A stretch of 56,247 nucleotides of DNA from CAZYHS01 sp964647545 (GCA_964647545.1 CAZYHS010000012.1:1-56247), one strand, 5' to 3'; shown: positions 16,177 through 25,716, counted from the stretch's first letter. Numbers and translations are program-made. The notes: a model not told the origin generated them from the sequence alone.

Positions 16177-17510
16177 TTGCTGCATCTTTCGTGAAGAAGC
16201 CTTGAAATATGCTCCAGCATTTTCTGTGTCATGCCAGGATAGACGCCAACCCAGAAGGTGTCGTTCATGATCGTATCGGTATTTTCAAGTGCAGCTGCAA
16301 CACGGTAGCCGCTCCCCGACTTGCGCAGTTCGTCAAAGCACGGGTGACGAACTATGTTGCCGGCAAAAAGCATTCGGGTCTGAACGCCGTTATTTTCCAG
16401 AAACTCGACAAGGTCGTTTCTGTTCACACCAGCTCCCCTGCGAACGGTCATGAGAAATCCAAACCAGCTCGGATCAGAATTTTTTGTTGCGCACGGCAAA
16501 ATTAAAAAATCGGACAAGTCGGCAAGTGAATCTTTTAAAAACGCCCAGTTTTTCTTTCTCGCTTCGACGAACGCGGGGAGTTTTTCAAGCTGAACACAAC
16601 CGATTGCCGCCTGCATGTCGGTCGCTTTTAAATTATACCCGAAATGCGAGTAGACATATTTGTGGTCGTAGCCGAACGGAAGCTCGCCAAACTGCTGCTC
16701 GAAACGTTTGCGGCAGGTGTTGTCGTGACCCGACTTGCACCAGCAATCGCGCCCCCAGTCTCTAAACGATTCGACAATTCTGGCTAGCTGAGTGTTGTTG
16801 GTGTAAACAGCGCCCCCCTCGCCCATCGTCATGTGATGAGGAGGATAAAAACTTGAAGTGCCGATGTCACCGATGGTGCCGGTGTAAAACCATTTGTCGC
16901 CAAGTTTATATTTCGAACCGAGAGCATCGCAGTTGTCTTCAACAAGCCACAGGCCGTGCTTGCGGCAGAATGCAGTGACAACTTCTAGGTCGAACGGATT
17001 GCCGAGCGTGTGCGCAACCATGACAGCTTTGGTTTTTTCGGAGAGAGCCGCCTCAAGTTTGCTGCAATCGATGTTGTACTCCGGAATCGTGACATCGACA
17101 AAAACAGACACGGCGCCAAATTGAATTATCGGAGCAACTGTCGTGGGAAATCCCGCAGCGACAGTAATGACCTCATCCCCTCTTTTCACGCGGCGTTCAC
17201 CAAGCAATGGCGACGTCAGAGCCATGAAGGCAAGTAGATTTGCCGACGAACCCGAGTTGACCAAAGAGGCGTGCTTTACACCAAGACAGCGCGCAAACTC
17301 TTTTTCGAATTTTTCGGAATAGCGTCCGGCCGTCAGCCAAAAATCCAAAGCCGAGTCGACCAGCTCGCACATCTCTTTTTCGTCAAACACTCTTCCGGCA
17401 TAGGGAACTCTGTCACCGGGAGTAAAATCTTTTTTGCCGCCGAATTTATGCTCGAAATATTCTTTGGTTGCTGCGAGAACTTTTTCTCTTAATTTTTTCT
17501 CGGTATCCAT
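16173..17510 (-). CDS. rfbH: CDP-4-dehydro-6-deoxyglucose 3-dehydratase (E1)
   Basis: PMP-dependent [2Fe-2S] enzyme removing the C3 hydroxyl in CDP-3,6-dideoxyhexose synthesis. The aminotransferase-fold active site shows PPHHMTMGEGGAV, with His where transaminases have the PLP Lys, the hallmark of E1. The cluster motif CWCKSGHDNTC (CXCX7C) is intact. The start is the ATG of MDTEKKLREK (445 residues), 10 nt after rfbG; the longer frame overlaps rfbG. Family E1 normally works with an E3 reductase, and no such gene is seen here. Confidence 0.94.
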   Translation of the reverse strand: MDTEKKLREKVLAATKEYFEHKFGGKKDFTPGDRVPYAGRVFDEKEMCELVDSALDFWLTAGRYSEKFEKEFARCLGVKHASLVNSGSSANLLAFMALTSPLLGERRVKRGDEVITVAAGFPTTVAPIIQFGAVSVFVDVTIPEYNIDCSKLEAALSEKTKAVMVAHTLGNPFDLEVVTAFCRKHGLWLVEDNCDALGSKYKLGDKWFYTGTIGDIGTSSFYPPHHMTMGEGGAVYTNNTQLARIVESFRDWGRDCWCKSGHDNTCRKRFEQQFGELPFGYDHKYVYSHFGYNLKATDMQAAIGCVQLEKLPAFVEARKKNWAFLKDSLADLSDFLILPCATKNSDPSWFGFLMTVRRGAGVNRNDLVEFLENNGVQTRMLFAGNIVRHPCFDELRKSGSGYRVAAALENTDTIMNDTFWVGVYPGMTQKMLEHISRLLHERCSK

Positions 17511-17520
17511 ATTCGTAAAG

Positions 17521-18591
17521 TTAAACTCCGTAATATTGCCCAATCTGCGATTCGCAGATTTTTCTAATGTCGCCGCCCTTCCGATAAACGTCAAACCACT
17601 CAACCGTTTTTTCCAGCGCCGTTGCGGCGTTGAATTTCGGCTGCCAGCCAAGCACATCACGCGCTTTTGAACAGTCGAGTTTCAAATAATTGGCTTCGTG
17701 AGGCTGCTCGGCGTTTGTCACCACCACTCGATCGCCGTAATTGAGCTTCGAGCAGAGAGTTTTCACCATCCAGCCGACCGTTTTTGCATCTTCGTCCGAC
17801 GGGCCAAAGTTCCACGGACCGATATATTTCAGCGGCTCCTTGCTTAGCTTTGACGCCAGCAGAAGATAACCGCCAAGAGGCTCAAGAACGTGCTGCCACG
17901 GCCTGATAGCGTTTGGACTTCTTATGACAATCTCTTCATTTTTTAACACCGCGCGAAGGCAATCGGGAATTAATCTGTCGAGCGCCCAGTCGCCGCCGCC
18001 GATCACGTTGCCGGCTCTTGCCGAAGCAATTGCAACATTGTGGCTCGTGCCGAACTTGGCAGGGTTGAAAAAAGAATTTCTGTAAGATGCGGTCAAAAGT
18101 TCGGCGCAACCTTTGCTGGAGCTGTACGGGTCGAAGCCCCCCATCGGATCGCTCTCTTTGTAGCCGACCAAGACCTCTCTATTTTCGTAGCACTTGTCGC
18201 TTGTGACGTTCACAACAACGCGCACACTCGGCGTTTTTCGCACAGCCTCGAACATGTTGAGTGTGCCGATCACGTTAGTTTCGTAAGTCGTTTTCGGCTC
18301 ATCATATGAAAGTCTGACAAGCGCCTGCGCTGCGAGGTGAAAAACAAACTCTGGCTTTTCGTCCGACATTACCTTTGCCAGCTTGTCAGAGTCTCTCACA
18401 TCGCCGTGCACATGTTTAATGATTGAGCTCAAACGCAGCTGCTCGAACAAACTCGGATTTGTCGGCGCGTCGAGAGCGTAGCCTACGACATCGGCGCCAA
18501 GCTGCGAAAGCCAAAGAGCAAGCCACGAGCCTTTAAAGCCGGTATGCCCAGTCACCAGCACTTTTTTATTTTTGTAAATATTATTGAACAT
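17521..18591 (-). CDS. rfbG: CDP-glucose 4,6-dehydratase
   Basis: Extended SDR of 356 residues converting CDP-glucose to CDP-4-dehydro-6-deoxyglucose. NAD loop VTGHTGFKGSWLA, catalytic VTSDKCYE with YSSSKGCAELL (YxxxK), and RPWQHVLEPLGGY typical of RfbG. I chose the ATG of MFNNIYKNKK, 5 nt after the rfbF stop, over an upstream start inside rfbF. Confidence 0.95.
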   Translation of the reverse strand: MFNNIYKNKKVLVTGHTGFKGSWLALWLSQLGADVVGYALDAPTNPSLFEQLRLSSIIKHVHGDVRDSDKLAKVMSDEKPEFVFHLAAQALVRLSYDEPKTTYETNVIGTLNMFEAVRKTPSVRVVVNVTSDKCYENREVLVGYKESDPMGGFDPYSSSKGCAELLTASYRNSFFNPAKFGTSHNVAIASARAGNVIGGGDWALDRLIPDCLRAVLKNEEIVIRSPNAIRPWQHVLEPLGGYLLLASKLSKEPLKYIGPWNFGPSDEDAKTVGWMVKTLCSKLNYGDRVVVTNAEQPHEANYLKLDCSKARDVLGWQPKFNAATALEKTVEWFDVYRKGGDIRKICESQIGQYYGV

Positions 18592-18596
18592 TGATT

Positions 18597-19379
18597 CTAT
18601 CGGGTTTGAACACCGGCCAGCCATTCCGCCTTGCCGCTGTTCCACATTGCGTCCAATTCGCGTTTGTCGCGCAGCGTATCCATCGGCCGCCAGAAACCTT
18701 CGTGTTTGAAGGCAACAAGATCGTTTTCTCGAGCAAGATGTTCAAGCGGTTCCCGCTCCCAGATCGTTGCGTCGTCTTTGATGTAATTAAAAACTTTCGG
18801 CTCAAGCACGAAAAAACCACCGTTAATCCACGCGCCGTCCCCTCTCGGTTTTTCGGAGAAGGAATGAACGTTTCCATGGTCGTCCATGTCGAGAGCGCCG
18901 AATTTTCCTTCGGGCTGAACTGCAGTAACTGTCGCTGCCTTGCCGCTTGTTTTATGAAACTCAACAAGTTTTTTGATGTTAACGTTTGAAACGCCGTCGC
19001 CGTAGGTCAGCATGAAAGTTTCGTTGCCGATATAATCTTTGATGCGCTTAATTCTGCCGCCGGTCATTGTATCTTTACCGGTGTCGACAAGCGTCACCTT
19101 CCACGGCTCCGCGCTGCAACCGTGAGTTTCAATTTTATTATTCTGCAGATCGATCGTCACGTCGGACTGATGCAGAAAATAATTAGCAAAATATTCTTTG
19201 ACCACATAGCCTTTGTAGCCGAGGCAAATTACAAAATCGTTAAACCCAAACTGCGAATACGACTTCATGATGTGCCAGATGATCGGCCTGCCACCTATTT
19301 CAACCATAGGCTTGGGTTTGAGGTCTGTCTCTTCGCTAAGTCTTGTGCCGAGCCCGCCGGCAAGAATGACAACTTTCAT
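18597..19379 (-). CDS. rfbF: Glucose-1-phosphate cytidylyltransferase
   Basis: 260 residues; makes CDP-glucose from CTP and glucose 1-phosphate, the first committed step of the pathway. N-terminal nucleotide-binding signature GGLGTRLSEET with KPKPM, then TYGDGVSNV and FEHEGFWRPMDTLRD-type segment (here FKHEGFWRPMDTLRD). It is the first gene of the contiguous seven-gene sugar operon. Confidence 0.96.
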   Translation of the reverse strand: MKVVILAGGLGTRLSEETDLKPKPMVEIGGRPIIWHIMKSYSQFGFNDFVICLGYKGYVVKEYFANYFLHQSDVTIDLQNNKIETHGCSAEPWKVTLVDTGKDTMTGGRIKRIKDYIGNETFMLTYGDGVSNVNIKKLVEFHKTSGKAATVTAVQPEGKFGALDMDDHGNVHSFSEKPRGDGAWINGGFFVLEPKVFNYIKDDATIWEREPLEHLARENDLVAFKHEGFWRPMDTLRDKRELDAMWNSGKAEWLAGVQTR

Positions 19380-19401
19380 AACTTTCTCCAGATGCTGCGC
19401 G

Positions 19402-20013
19402 TTAGAAAACCGATTTAGCGGCGTCCATCGCCTTGACGGTATCGTCCTCCTTAAGTTTCCAAGTCAGCTTTGAGCTGGTAACAGCGCTGCGAATCTCAAG
19501 AGAAAAATCACTGCCGATATCGGCCTTGGGAAATTCCACAAAATAGCATCTACTCCATCTGTTGAGGTAATAATAAAAAATGCTCTCGGTGGGTGATAGC
19601 GACACGCTTTGGATACTCACCGGTTCCAACTCCACGCCGTCGCTTGTGATAAGCCTGATGATCCATTTCGAGCCCGAATCCAAAGAAAACTGCTCTAGGT
19701 TCTTGTTGACGTACATGCTGACAAAAAAAGCAGGCCGCCCCGCCGCCAGAGCATCGTCCTTCTGTTTTGAAAAATAATCGAAACTCTCCGGAAGCTTCTT
19801 CTTCGCAAGCAGCTCTTTTTGTGCACTCACGACTTCGTTGGTTAAAATAGTCGCGTGCCAGACAAGTTCCGCGTCGAGCGAATTGAACGAATAATAACGA
19901 CCGCGTTCGGTGTGTTTGCTTATAGTTCGGCGATATCCGGCAAACGCATCAGGCGCCGCCATGAGAAAAATCGCGAGAGTAACGCCACACATCAAGAGAA
20001 TCTTTCGAAGCAT
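19402..20013 (-). CDS. Secreted protein of unknown function
   Basis: 203 residues from an ATG preceded by CGGAGA. It has a strong signal peptide (MLRKILLMCGVTLAIF... ending near DAFA-GYRR). The mature part, with Tyr/Phe-rich strands such as IFYYYLNRWSRCYFVEF, looks like a single beta-rich domain. I do not recognise the family. Its first 65 nt overlap the 3' end of the hydrolase gene in another frame. It lies 22 nt upstream of rfbF, so it may lead into the sugar operon. Confidence 0.7.
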   Translation of the reverse strand: MLRKILLMCGVTLAIFLMAAPDAFAGYRRTISKHTERGRYYSFNSLDAELVWHATILTNEVVSAQKELLAKKKLPESFDYFSKQKDDALAAGRPAFFVSMYVNKNLEQFSLDSGSKWIIRLITSDGVELEPVSIQSVSLSPTESIFYYYLNRWSRCYFVEFPKADIGSDFSLEIRSAVTSSKLTWKLKEDDTVKAMDAAKSVF

Positions 20014-20884
20014 AATGTTCTCCGTTGGGATTGCTTGCCAGACGCTTGAAGGCAAAGACCTGCGCGTTGAGCCACGTTTCAATGTCGGTAAAAACCTTTT
20101 CGCGGTCTTTCTCATTAAGCAACTCGTGAGCATAACCTTGATAGGTCTTCATCTCCTTGTTCTGAATGAGAATGCCGTGAAAAAATCTGCGTGTGGCTTC
20201 TATAGAGCAGACGCGGTCAGAGCTGCCGTGCAAAAAAAGACAAGGGATCTTCACCTTAAAAGCAAGCTTGGGAATCGCCGCACAATTACGCAGCATTTCG
20301 CCAGCCATGCGCGCCGTCAGCGTAAAATTCATCAGCGGATCGGTCATGGCCTGTGTCACAACCTTTTCGTCGTGAGAGAGCATGCGAGGGGTCACGATCG
20401 AAACATAGCGTTTTACAGGAATCCACCTCGAACACCACTTGAGCAATCTTATCTTCCACGCAGGAACTTTGATGATCGGTTCGATATTCGGCGAAAGCAC
20501 GATAAAACCGCGCAGCCCCTTTGAAAATCGGGTAACAAAGTTCAGCACAAGCTGTCCGCCAAAGCTGTGTCCGGCGAGATAAACCGGCGCGTTGGGATAG
20601 GCCTCCTGCACCATGTCGATAACCATGGATAGGTCGCGCAAAAAATCGGAAAAGGAGCGACAGTGCGTACGCCTGCCCTCTGAGCGACCGTGCCCGCGCT
20701 GGTCATAGAGACAAACGCCGAACCCCTTCGCGATCATGTGCCGCATGAACTGGGCATAGCGACCTAGATGATCGCCGACTCCGTGCACAAAGACAACTAT
20801 CGCCTTGGGTTCGTCGGGCACCCAAAACTCGGAATAGAGTTTTATCTTATCGGGTGTTGCAAGATATTTGAGCCTTGCATCCAT
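19949..20884 (-). CDS. Alpha/beta hydrolase, monoacylglycerol lipase/lysophospholipase-like
   Basis: 311 residues from the ATG of MDARLKYLAT, two nt after the molybdenum-hydroxylase stop. Serine-hydrolase triad visible: Ser107 in AGHSFGG, Asp223 in HGSSDRV, His253 in GYAHELLNE. VFVHGVGDHLGRYAQ supplies the oxyanion region. Probably a cytoplasmic or membrane-associated lipase; substrate not known. The tail after the His runs about 55 residues and overlaps the next gene. Confidence 0.88.
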   Translation of the reverse strand: MDARLKYLATPDKIKLYSEFWVPDEPKAIVVFVHGVGDHLGRYAQFMRHMIAKGFGVCLYDQRGHGRSEGRRTHCRSFSDFLRDLSMVIDMVQEAYPNAPVYLAGHSFGGQLVLNFVTRFSKGLRGFIVLSPNIEPIIKVPAWKIRLLKWCSRWIPVKRYVSIVTPRMLSHDEKVVTQAMTDPLMNFTLTARMAGEMLRNCAAIPKLAFKVKIPCLFLHGSSDRVCSIEATRRFFHGILIQNKEMKTYQGYAHELLNEKDREKVFTDIETWLNAQVFAFKRLASNPNGEHYASKDSLDVWRYSRDFSHGGA

Positions 20885-20886
20885 AG

Positions 20887-23181
20887 TTATTTTTTTACTC
20901 CGTGAGACACCCACGCCTCAAAAAGCCTCTCCGGCGTCGCCGGCAGGCTGGAAATTTTTATACCGGTTGCGTTGTGAATGGCATTAACCACTGCCGGAGC
21001 CCCGCCGTCAAGGGGTAACTCGCCGATTCCTTTCGCCCCCTGCGGGCCGAAAGCAAAAGGATCTTCGATAAAGTGGACTTTCCATTCCGGCGTATCTGCA
21101 ACAGTAGGGATAATGTAAGTCTGAAAACGCTCGGCTGCGGGCCGCCCGTTCTTTAAAACCGGATCCTCCATTAGGGCCCAGCCAAGGGCCTGAAGGCTTC
21201 CCCCCTCCATCTGACCTTCCAACAGAACGGGATTCACGGCCTTCCCCGGATCTACGGCCACCGTAAACTTATCTACCTTCACTTCAAAAGTGTCGGCGTC
21301 CACGCTGACCTCGGCGACATCGGCGGCCCATGAGTATGCCGGATAGGCGTCGCCAAGATGTTTTGCGGCGTCCCATTTTATCCCCGGAGGAAGTTCATAG
21401 CGTTCTACCGCCTTGAACGCCCCGTTGGCGGCGTAGAACCTTTTGCAAATCTCTTTGAAGGAACCGAGTTTTTTTGCTCCGCTAAACAAGTCACCATCTT
21501 TTACTAAAAGCTTTGAAATATCTTCGTTCATAGCCGAAGCTACAAATTCGAAAATAACGTTCCTAAGCGAGAAGGCGCATTTTTCCAGCACATTGCCGAT
21601 GATCATCGTTGTGCGGCTGGCAACTGTCGGCCCGCTATCCGGGACAACGGCCGTGTCCGGTGTCACGCATGCAACGTCATCGATAGGCACGCCAAGCGCA
21701 TCGGCTGCGATCTGCGGCAGAACCGTATGAGCGCCCTGCCCCATATCGGTACAGCCGGTTAGCACCGATATCGTGCCGTCTTCTTCGAGACGCAATCCGG
21801 CCTCGGTCTTCATGAGCGATTCGCCGGCTCCGGTAAACGCTCCACCGTGCATGAAAAGCGACAAGCCGATCCCTTTTTTTATTCTAGGGTGTTTCGAACC
21901 TCCCCCCTTCGCATTGTGATAGCGCTGCCATTTTTTCTCGAACTGGCTGGAAGCGGCGGCCTTTTCCAGAACTTTCTCTGCGGCACAGCTATCTTTAATG
22001 AGCTGGGTGGTGGAGAGCGTATCGCCGATCTTAACGACGTTTTTACGGCGCATGGTCAGAGGATCGATACCCAAGGCCTCCGCGATTCGATCGATGTGAG
22101 CCTCGAGAGCGAACAATGTTTGCGGCGCACCGAATCCTCGAAAAGCTCCGCACGGCACATGGTTTGTGGCGTAACATGCCGCATGCGCCCTTACGTTCGG
22201 GCAGCGGTACGGACCGGCGGCGTGAATCACTCCGCGGGAGAGAACGACCGGCGAAAGAGTTGAATATGCACCGCCGTCAAAGAGAACTTCGATCTCCATC
22301 GCGACAAGTGTACCGTCTTTTTTCACGCCGGTTTTGTGTTTTACAATCGATGGATGGCGCTTGGTCGTGACTAAAATATCTTCGTCACGTTTGTAGACCA
22401 TCTTCACAGGGCGGCCGCTCTTTTTGCAAAGTAGGGCTGCATAGGCGCCAAGTAGCGACGGGTAATCTTCTTTGCCACCGAAAGCTCCGCCCATTGTGGT
22501 TTGCCTGACGTTGACTTTCGACTCGTCACAATTAAAAACCGCCTTGAGAGTTTTCAAAACATAGAACGGGCACTGAAGCGAACCCATGACGGTAAGCCCG
22601 CCGTCGTCGCGGGGCAAAGCAACTACCCCCTGCGGTTCGATGTAGGCGTGTTCGTGCGAGGGGGTTCGATATTCGCCCTCGACAATGACATCGCTTGTTT
22701 CGAAACCGAGACGAGTGTCCCCTTTTTCAATTAAATACTGGGCGAGGACGTTATTTTGTCCCCAGATAATTTTATCGCCGGCTTTCGACTCTTCAATTGT
22801 AAGCACCGCCGGCAACTCTTCGACTTCAACTTTCACGTGGCGAGCAGCTTCTTCTGCCTTTTCTCTTGTTTCGGCTGCGACAAGAGCGACCGCTTCGCCG
22901 ACGTGCCTTACAAAATCGCTTGCAAGGATCGGCTGGTCCTCAGTCATAAAAATGGTCGCATTTTTGCCGACGATATCTTTTGCCGTGACAATTGTTGTGC
23001 CGTTCCAGTCGAAATTTTCGTCACGGCTTATTGATTTGATACGAGCGTTGGGAACTTGCGAACGAACGACCGAGCCAAAAATAACGCCTTCGATTTTCAT
23101 GTCGTCAACGAAAACGGGCGCACCGGTCACTTTATCCGGACCGTCGAGACGTGGAACATTTTTTCCGACACATTTGCTCAT
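20887..23181 (-). CDS. Molybdenum hydroxylase large subunit (xanthine dehydrogenase family)
   Basis: 764 residues, the usual length for a stand-alone molybdopterin-binding subunit. Seen: RLDGPDKVTG at the N terminus, GGAFGGKED and CGAFRGFGAPQ molybdopterin contacts, DMGQGAHTV, and the active-site Glu in KGIGELPLDGG. It would hydroxylate an N-heterocycle or aldehyde, with electrons leaving through FeS and FAD subunits. Neither partner gene is adjacent here, so electron transfer must use remote subunits. Substrate cannot be read from the sequence. Confidence 0.9.
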   Translation of the reverse strand: MSKCVGKNVPRLDGPDKVTGAPVFVDDMKIEGVIFGSVVRSQVPNARIKSISRDENFDWNGTTIVTAKDIVGKNATIFMTEDQPILASDFVRHVGEAVALVAAETREKAEEAARHVKVEVEELPAVLTIEESKAGDKIIWGQNNVLAQYLIEKGDTRLGFETSDVIVEGEYRTPSHEHAYIEPQGVVALPRDDGGLTVMGSLQCPFYVLKTLKAVFNCDESKVNVRQTTMGGAFGGKEDYPSLLGAYAALLCKKSGRPVKMVYKRDEDILVTTKRHPSIVKHKTGVKKDGTLVAMEIEVLFDGGAYSTLSPVVLSRGVIHAAGPYRCPNVRAHAACYATNHVPCGAFRGFGAPQTLFALEAHIDRIAEALGIDPLTMRRKNVVKIGDTLSTTQLIKDSCAAEKVLEKAAASSQFEKKWQRYHNAKGGGSKHPRIKKGIGLSLFMHGGAFTGAGESLMKTEAGLRLEEDGTISVLTGCTDMGQGAHTVLPQIAADALGVPIDDVACVTPDTAVVPDSGPTVASRTTMIIGNVLEKCAFSLRNVIFEFVASAMNEDISKLLVKDGDLFSGAKKLGSFKEICKRFYAANGAFKAVERYELPPGIKWDAAKHLGDAYPAYSWAADVAEVSVDADTFEVKVDKFTVAVDPGKAVNPVLLEGQMEGGSLQALGWALMEDPVLKNGRPAAERFQTYIIPTVADTPEWKVHFIEDPFAFGPQGAKGIGELPLDGGAPAVVNAIHNATGIKISSLPATPERLFEAWVSHGVKK

Positions 23182-23241
23182 GATTGAGCGATTTGTTTAG
23201 TAGATAAGTTCGCGACTGTAAATGATTTTTTAGGCAAAGGC

Positions 23242-24018
23242 TTAGAGATTTTTCTTCGCTTCGCACCAGAGGTCGTCCCACTCGCGCGGCGAAAGCTTGT
23301 GCATGTCCAGCTTGCGTTCTTTTATCGCCGACTCCATCCAGCTAAAGCGGCCGATAAAACGTTCGGTCGCTTTTCTGAGCGCCGTCTCGGGATCGATATC
23401 GAGAAACCGTCCGAGATTGGCAAGTATAAAAAGGAGATCGCCGTACTCGTGCTCGATATCTTTTTTGACGCCCGATTTTTTTGCGTCGTGAAGTTCGCGG
23501 GACTCCTCTTCGATTTTTTCGAGAACGCCTTCCGAATCATTCCAGTCGAAGCCGACGCGCGACGCTTTTTGGCCAAGTCTGAAGGCCTTAAGAAGCGCCG
23601 GCAGGCTCTTCGGAACTCCCCCTAAAACGCTCTTCTTCCCTTCGGTCTTTTTTATCTTTTCCCAGTTTTGCAAAACTTCGCCGGAGCCGGAAACTTTTTC
23701 TTCTCCGAAAACGTGAGGATGACGGCGGATGAGCTTTTCAGAGATCGAATCGATCACACCGGCGATATTTGCACGCCCTGCTTCGTCTTGCATCTGCGCG
23801 TGAAAAACCACCTGCAAAAGTAAATCTCCAAGTTCTTCTTTGATGTCGTCGGCTTTTCCAGAATCGATCGCGTCGAGCACCTCGTAGGTCTCCTCAACAA
23901 GATAGGGAGAGATGCTTTCGGGCGTCTGTTCGCGGTCCCACGGGCAACCGTCCGGCGCACGCAGCTTCTTCATGATCTCAACCAAACCTTCGAACTTTTT
24001 TCCGATGTCTTTTGTCAT
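23242..24018 (-). CDS. mazG: Nucleoside triphosphate pyrophosphohydrolase MazG
   Basis: 258 residues, two MazG domains. The first has CPWDREQTPESI and the metal-binding pattern EETYEVLDAI...EELGDLLLQ; the second has EHEYGDLLFILAN. Hydrolyses non-canonical or excess NTPs to NMP and pyrophosphate. Ends DDLWCEAKKNL. It starts 2 nt after the murJ stop and is likely co-transcribed with it. Confidence 0.94.
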   Translation of the reverse strand: MTKDIGKKFEGLVEIMKKLRAPDGCPWDREQTPESISPYLVEETYEVLDAIDSGKADDIKEELGDLLLQVVFHAQMQDEAGRANIAGVIDSISEKLIRRHPHVFGEEKVSGSGEVLQNWEKIKKTEGKKSVLGGVPKSLPALLKAFRLGQKASRVGFDWNDSEGVLEKIEEESRELHDAKKSGVKKDIEHEYGDLLFILANLGRFLDIDPETALRKATERFIGRFSWMESAIKERKLDMHKLSPREWDDLWCEAKKNL

Positions 24019-24020
24019 AA

Positions 24021-25583
24021 TTATTTGTGAATTTTTCTAACAACAATCGCCCTGAAGTGTCCAAACTCTTCGGGAGCGACAAATTTCAGCGCAAAAAGAT
24101 AAACGATCACGCAAATTATCATCGTTGTAAAAACTTCAAACGCATTTCTTGCCTGCGAAACGTACGAAAAAAATCCTGCGAAATATTTCAGCACAAAATA
24201 GACGGCAACAATTGTGAGCGAGGCAATTGAGGTGCGAACAACGCTTGAGACGAGCTTTCTTCCACCCATTATTCCCATCCGCTTTCTGAAAATGAAAACA
24301 AGGGCAACGAAATTCATGCCGCTTGCAATCGCCATTGAGAGCGCAAGCCCCATGTGAAGCAGCGGCTTCATCAAGACCAGCGACAAGACCGCGTTCGCGC
24401 AGAGCGCAATAGTTGCGCACATGACCGGAACTTTTGCATCTTTCAAGGCGTAGAACGCCGGCACAATATTTCTAACTCCGGTGATAAATGGAATGCCGAG
24501 CGCGAACATTCGAAGCGCGCCAACCGTTCCTGCAACCGAAGCTTCGCCGAACTGACCGCGTGCAAAAAGGAGCCGCACGATCGGCTCGGCCAAAACCCAG
24601 ATGCCGACCATCGACGGGATCGATTCGGTCCACGCGATCCGCAAGCTGTAGCCAAGTGTGTCTTTAAACTGGACGTAATCGCGTTCGGCAGCGTGTTCGG
24701 AAAGTGTCGGCAGCGTTGCCGTTGCAATTGCGACGGCAAAAAGTCCAAGCGGAAATTCGTTCACACGATCGGCGTACCAAAGATAAGAGACGCTTCCGGT
24801 CGGCAGAAACGACGCCAAAAGTGTAATGACCAGCACGTTGATCTGATAGACCGCCCCGCCATAAACAGACGGAAGCATGATAAGCCCGATTCTTTTCAGC
24901 GCCGGATGTTTGTAGTCGAAATTAAAACGCGGCAGCATCCCCTCGCGCATCATCCACGGAATTTGCAGAGCAAGTTGCAAAACGCCGCCGACGATCACGC
25001 CGACCGCAAGACCGGCAGTCGGCTGGTTGAACCACTTTGAAAATATTGCGGCACCGGCGATCATGCCGAGGTTTAAAAAAATCGGACTCGCAGCCGGCGC
25101 GCCGAAAATTTTCAAGGTGTTGAGAACTCCCATTGCAAAGGCCATGAGGCTGACCAGAAAAATGTAGGGAAACATGATGCGCGTGAGATAAACCGTCAGC
25201 GCAAATTTTTCGGGCGAGCCTTCAAAGCCCCACGCAAATATTTTCACGATCTGCGGCGCGAAGATGATGCCAAGCAGGGTCAAGAGTGTCAAAAGGACCG
25301 AAAGATAGGTAAAAACAATGTCGGCTACGCGCTTCCCCTCCTCGCGGGATTGCTTTAAATACTCGGTAAAAACCGGCACAAAGGCCATCGTCAGCGACCC
25401 TTCGGCCAAGAGGCGGCGAAGGAGGTTTGGAATCCGGAAAGCTACGTAAAATGCATCGGCAGCGGCTTTGGTGCCAAAATAATAGGCTATGACCGAATCG
25501 CGGACCAGTCCTAAAATACGGCTGATCAATGTAAAAAAGCCGAAAATTCCGGCTCGTTTTGAAATGGCATGCTTTTCTGACAT
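24021..25583 (-). CDS. murJ: Lipid II flippase MurJ
   Basis: Multi-spanning MOP-superfamily protein (520 residues, about 14 helices) that flips lipid II across the inner membrane for peptidoglycan synthesis. Family features: SRILGLVRD near the N terminus, RIPNLLRRLLAEGSLT, and YAFGIPF-like late segment. Start taken at the ATG of MSEKHAISKRAG with CGGAG before it; an upstream in-frame ATG adds 11 residues. Divergent from rpsT, a neighbour pair also seen in deltaproteobacterial genomes. Confidence 0.94.
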   Translation of the reverse strand: MSEKHAISKRAGIFGFFTLISRILGLVRDSVIAYYFGTKAAADAFYVAFRIPNLLRRLLAEGSLTMAFVPVFTEYLKQSREEGKRVADIVFTYLSVLLTLLTLLGIIFAPQIVKIFAWGFEGSPEKFALTVYLTRIMFPYIFLVSLMAFAMGVLNTLKIFGAPAASPIFLNLGMIAGAAIFSKWFNQPTAGLAVGVIVGGVLQLALQIPWMMREGMLPRFNFDYKHPALKRIGLIMLPSVYGGAVYQINVLVITLLASFLPTGSVSYLWYADRVNEFPLGLFAVAIATATLPTLSEHAAERDYVQFKDTLGYSLRIAWTESIPSMVGIWVLAEPIVRLLFARGQFGEASVAGTVGALRMFALGIPFITGVRNIVPAFYALKDAKVPVMCATIALCANAVLSLVLMKPLLHMGLALSMAIASGMNFVALVFIFRKRMGIMGGRKLVSSVVRTSIASLTIVAVYFVLKYFAGFFSYVSQARNAFEVFTTMIICVIVYLFALKFVAPEEFGHFRAIVVRKIHK

Positions 25584-25637
25584 TTTGGCTCCGTTTGGCA
25601 TTGTCTTTGATGCCAACTTGGCGACAAATAACAGCTA

Positions 25638-25666
25638 TTGACAAGCGTCATAAGAGCATGTTAAGT
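25638..25666 (+). promoter_or_regulatory. Possible sigma-70-type promoter of rpsT
   Basis: A perfect -35 TTGACA (25638-25643) is followed after 17 nt by TTAAGT (25661-25666), a weak -10. It lies about 50 bp before the rpsT start, in the murJ/rpsT divergent gap. Confidence 0.4.
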
Positions 25667-25716
25667 GCCCGCGCCGCAATAGGAAACTTTAAAAAGTTAA
25701 GCAAAAAGAGGAATTT

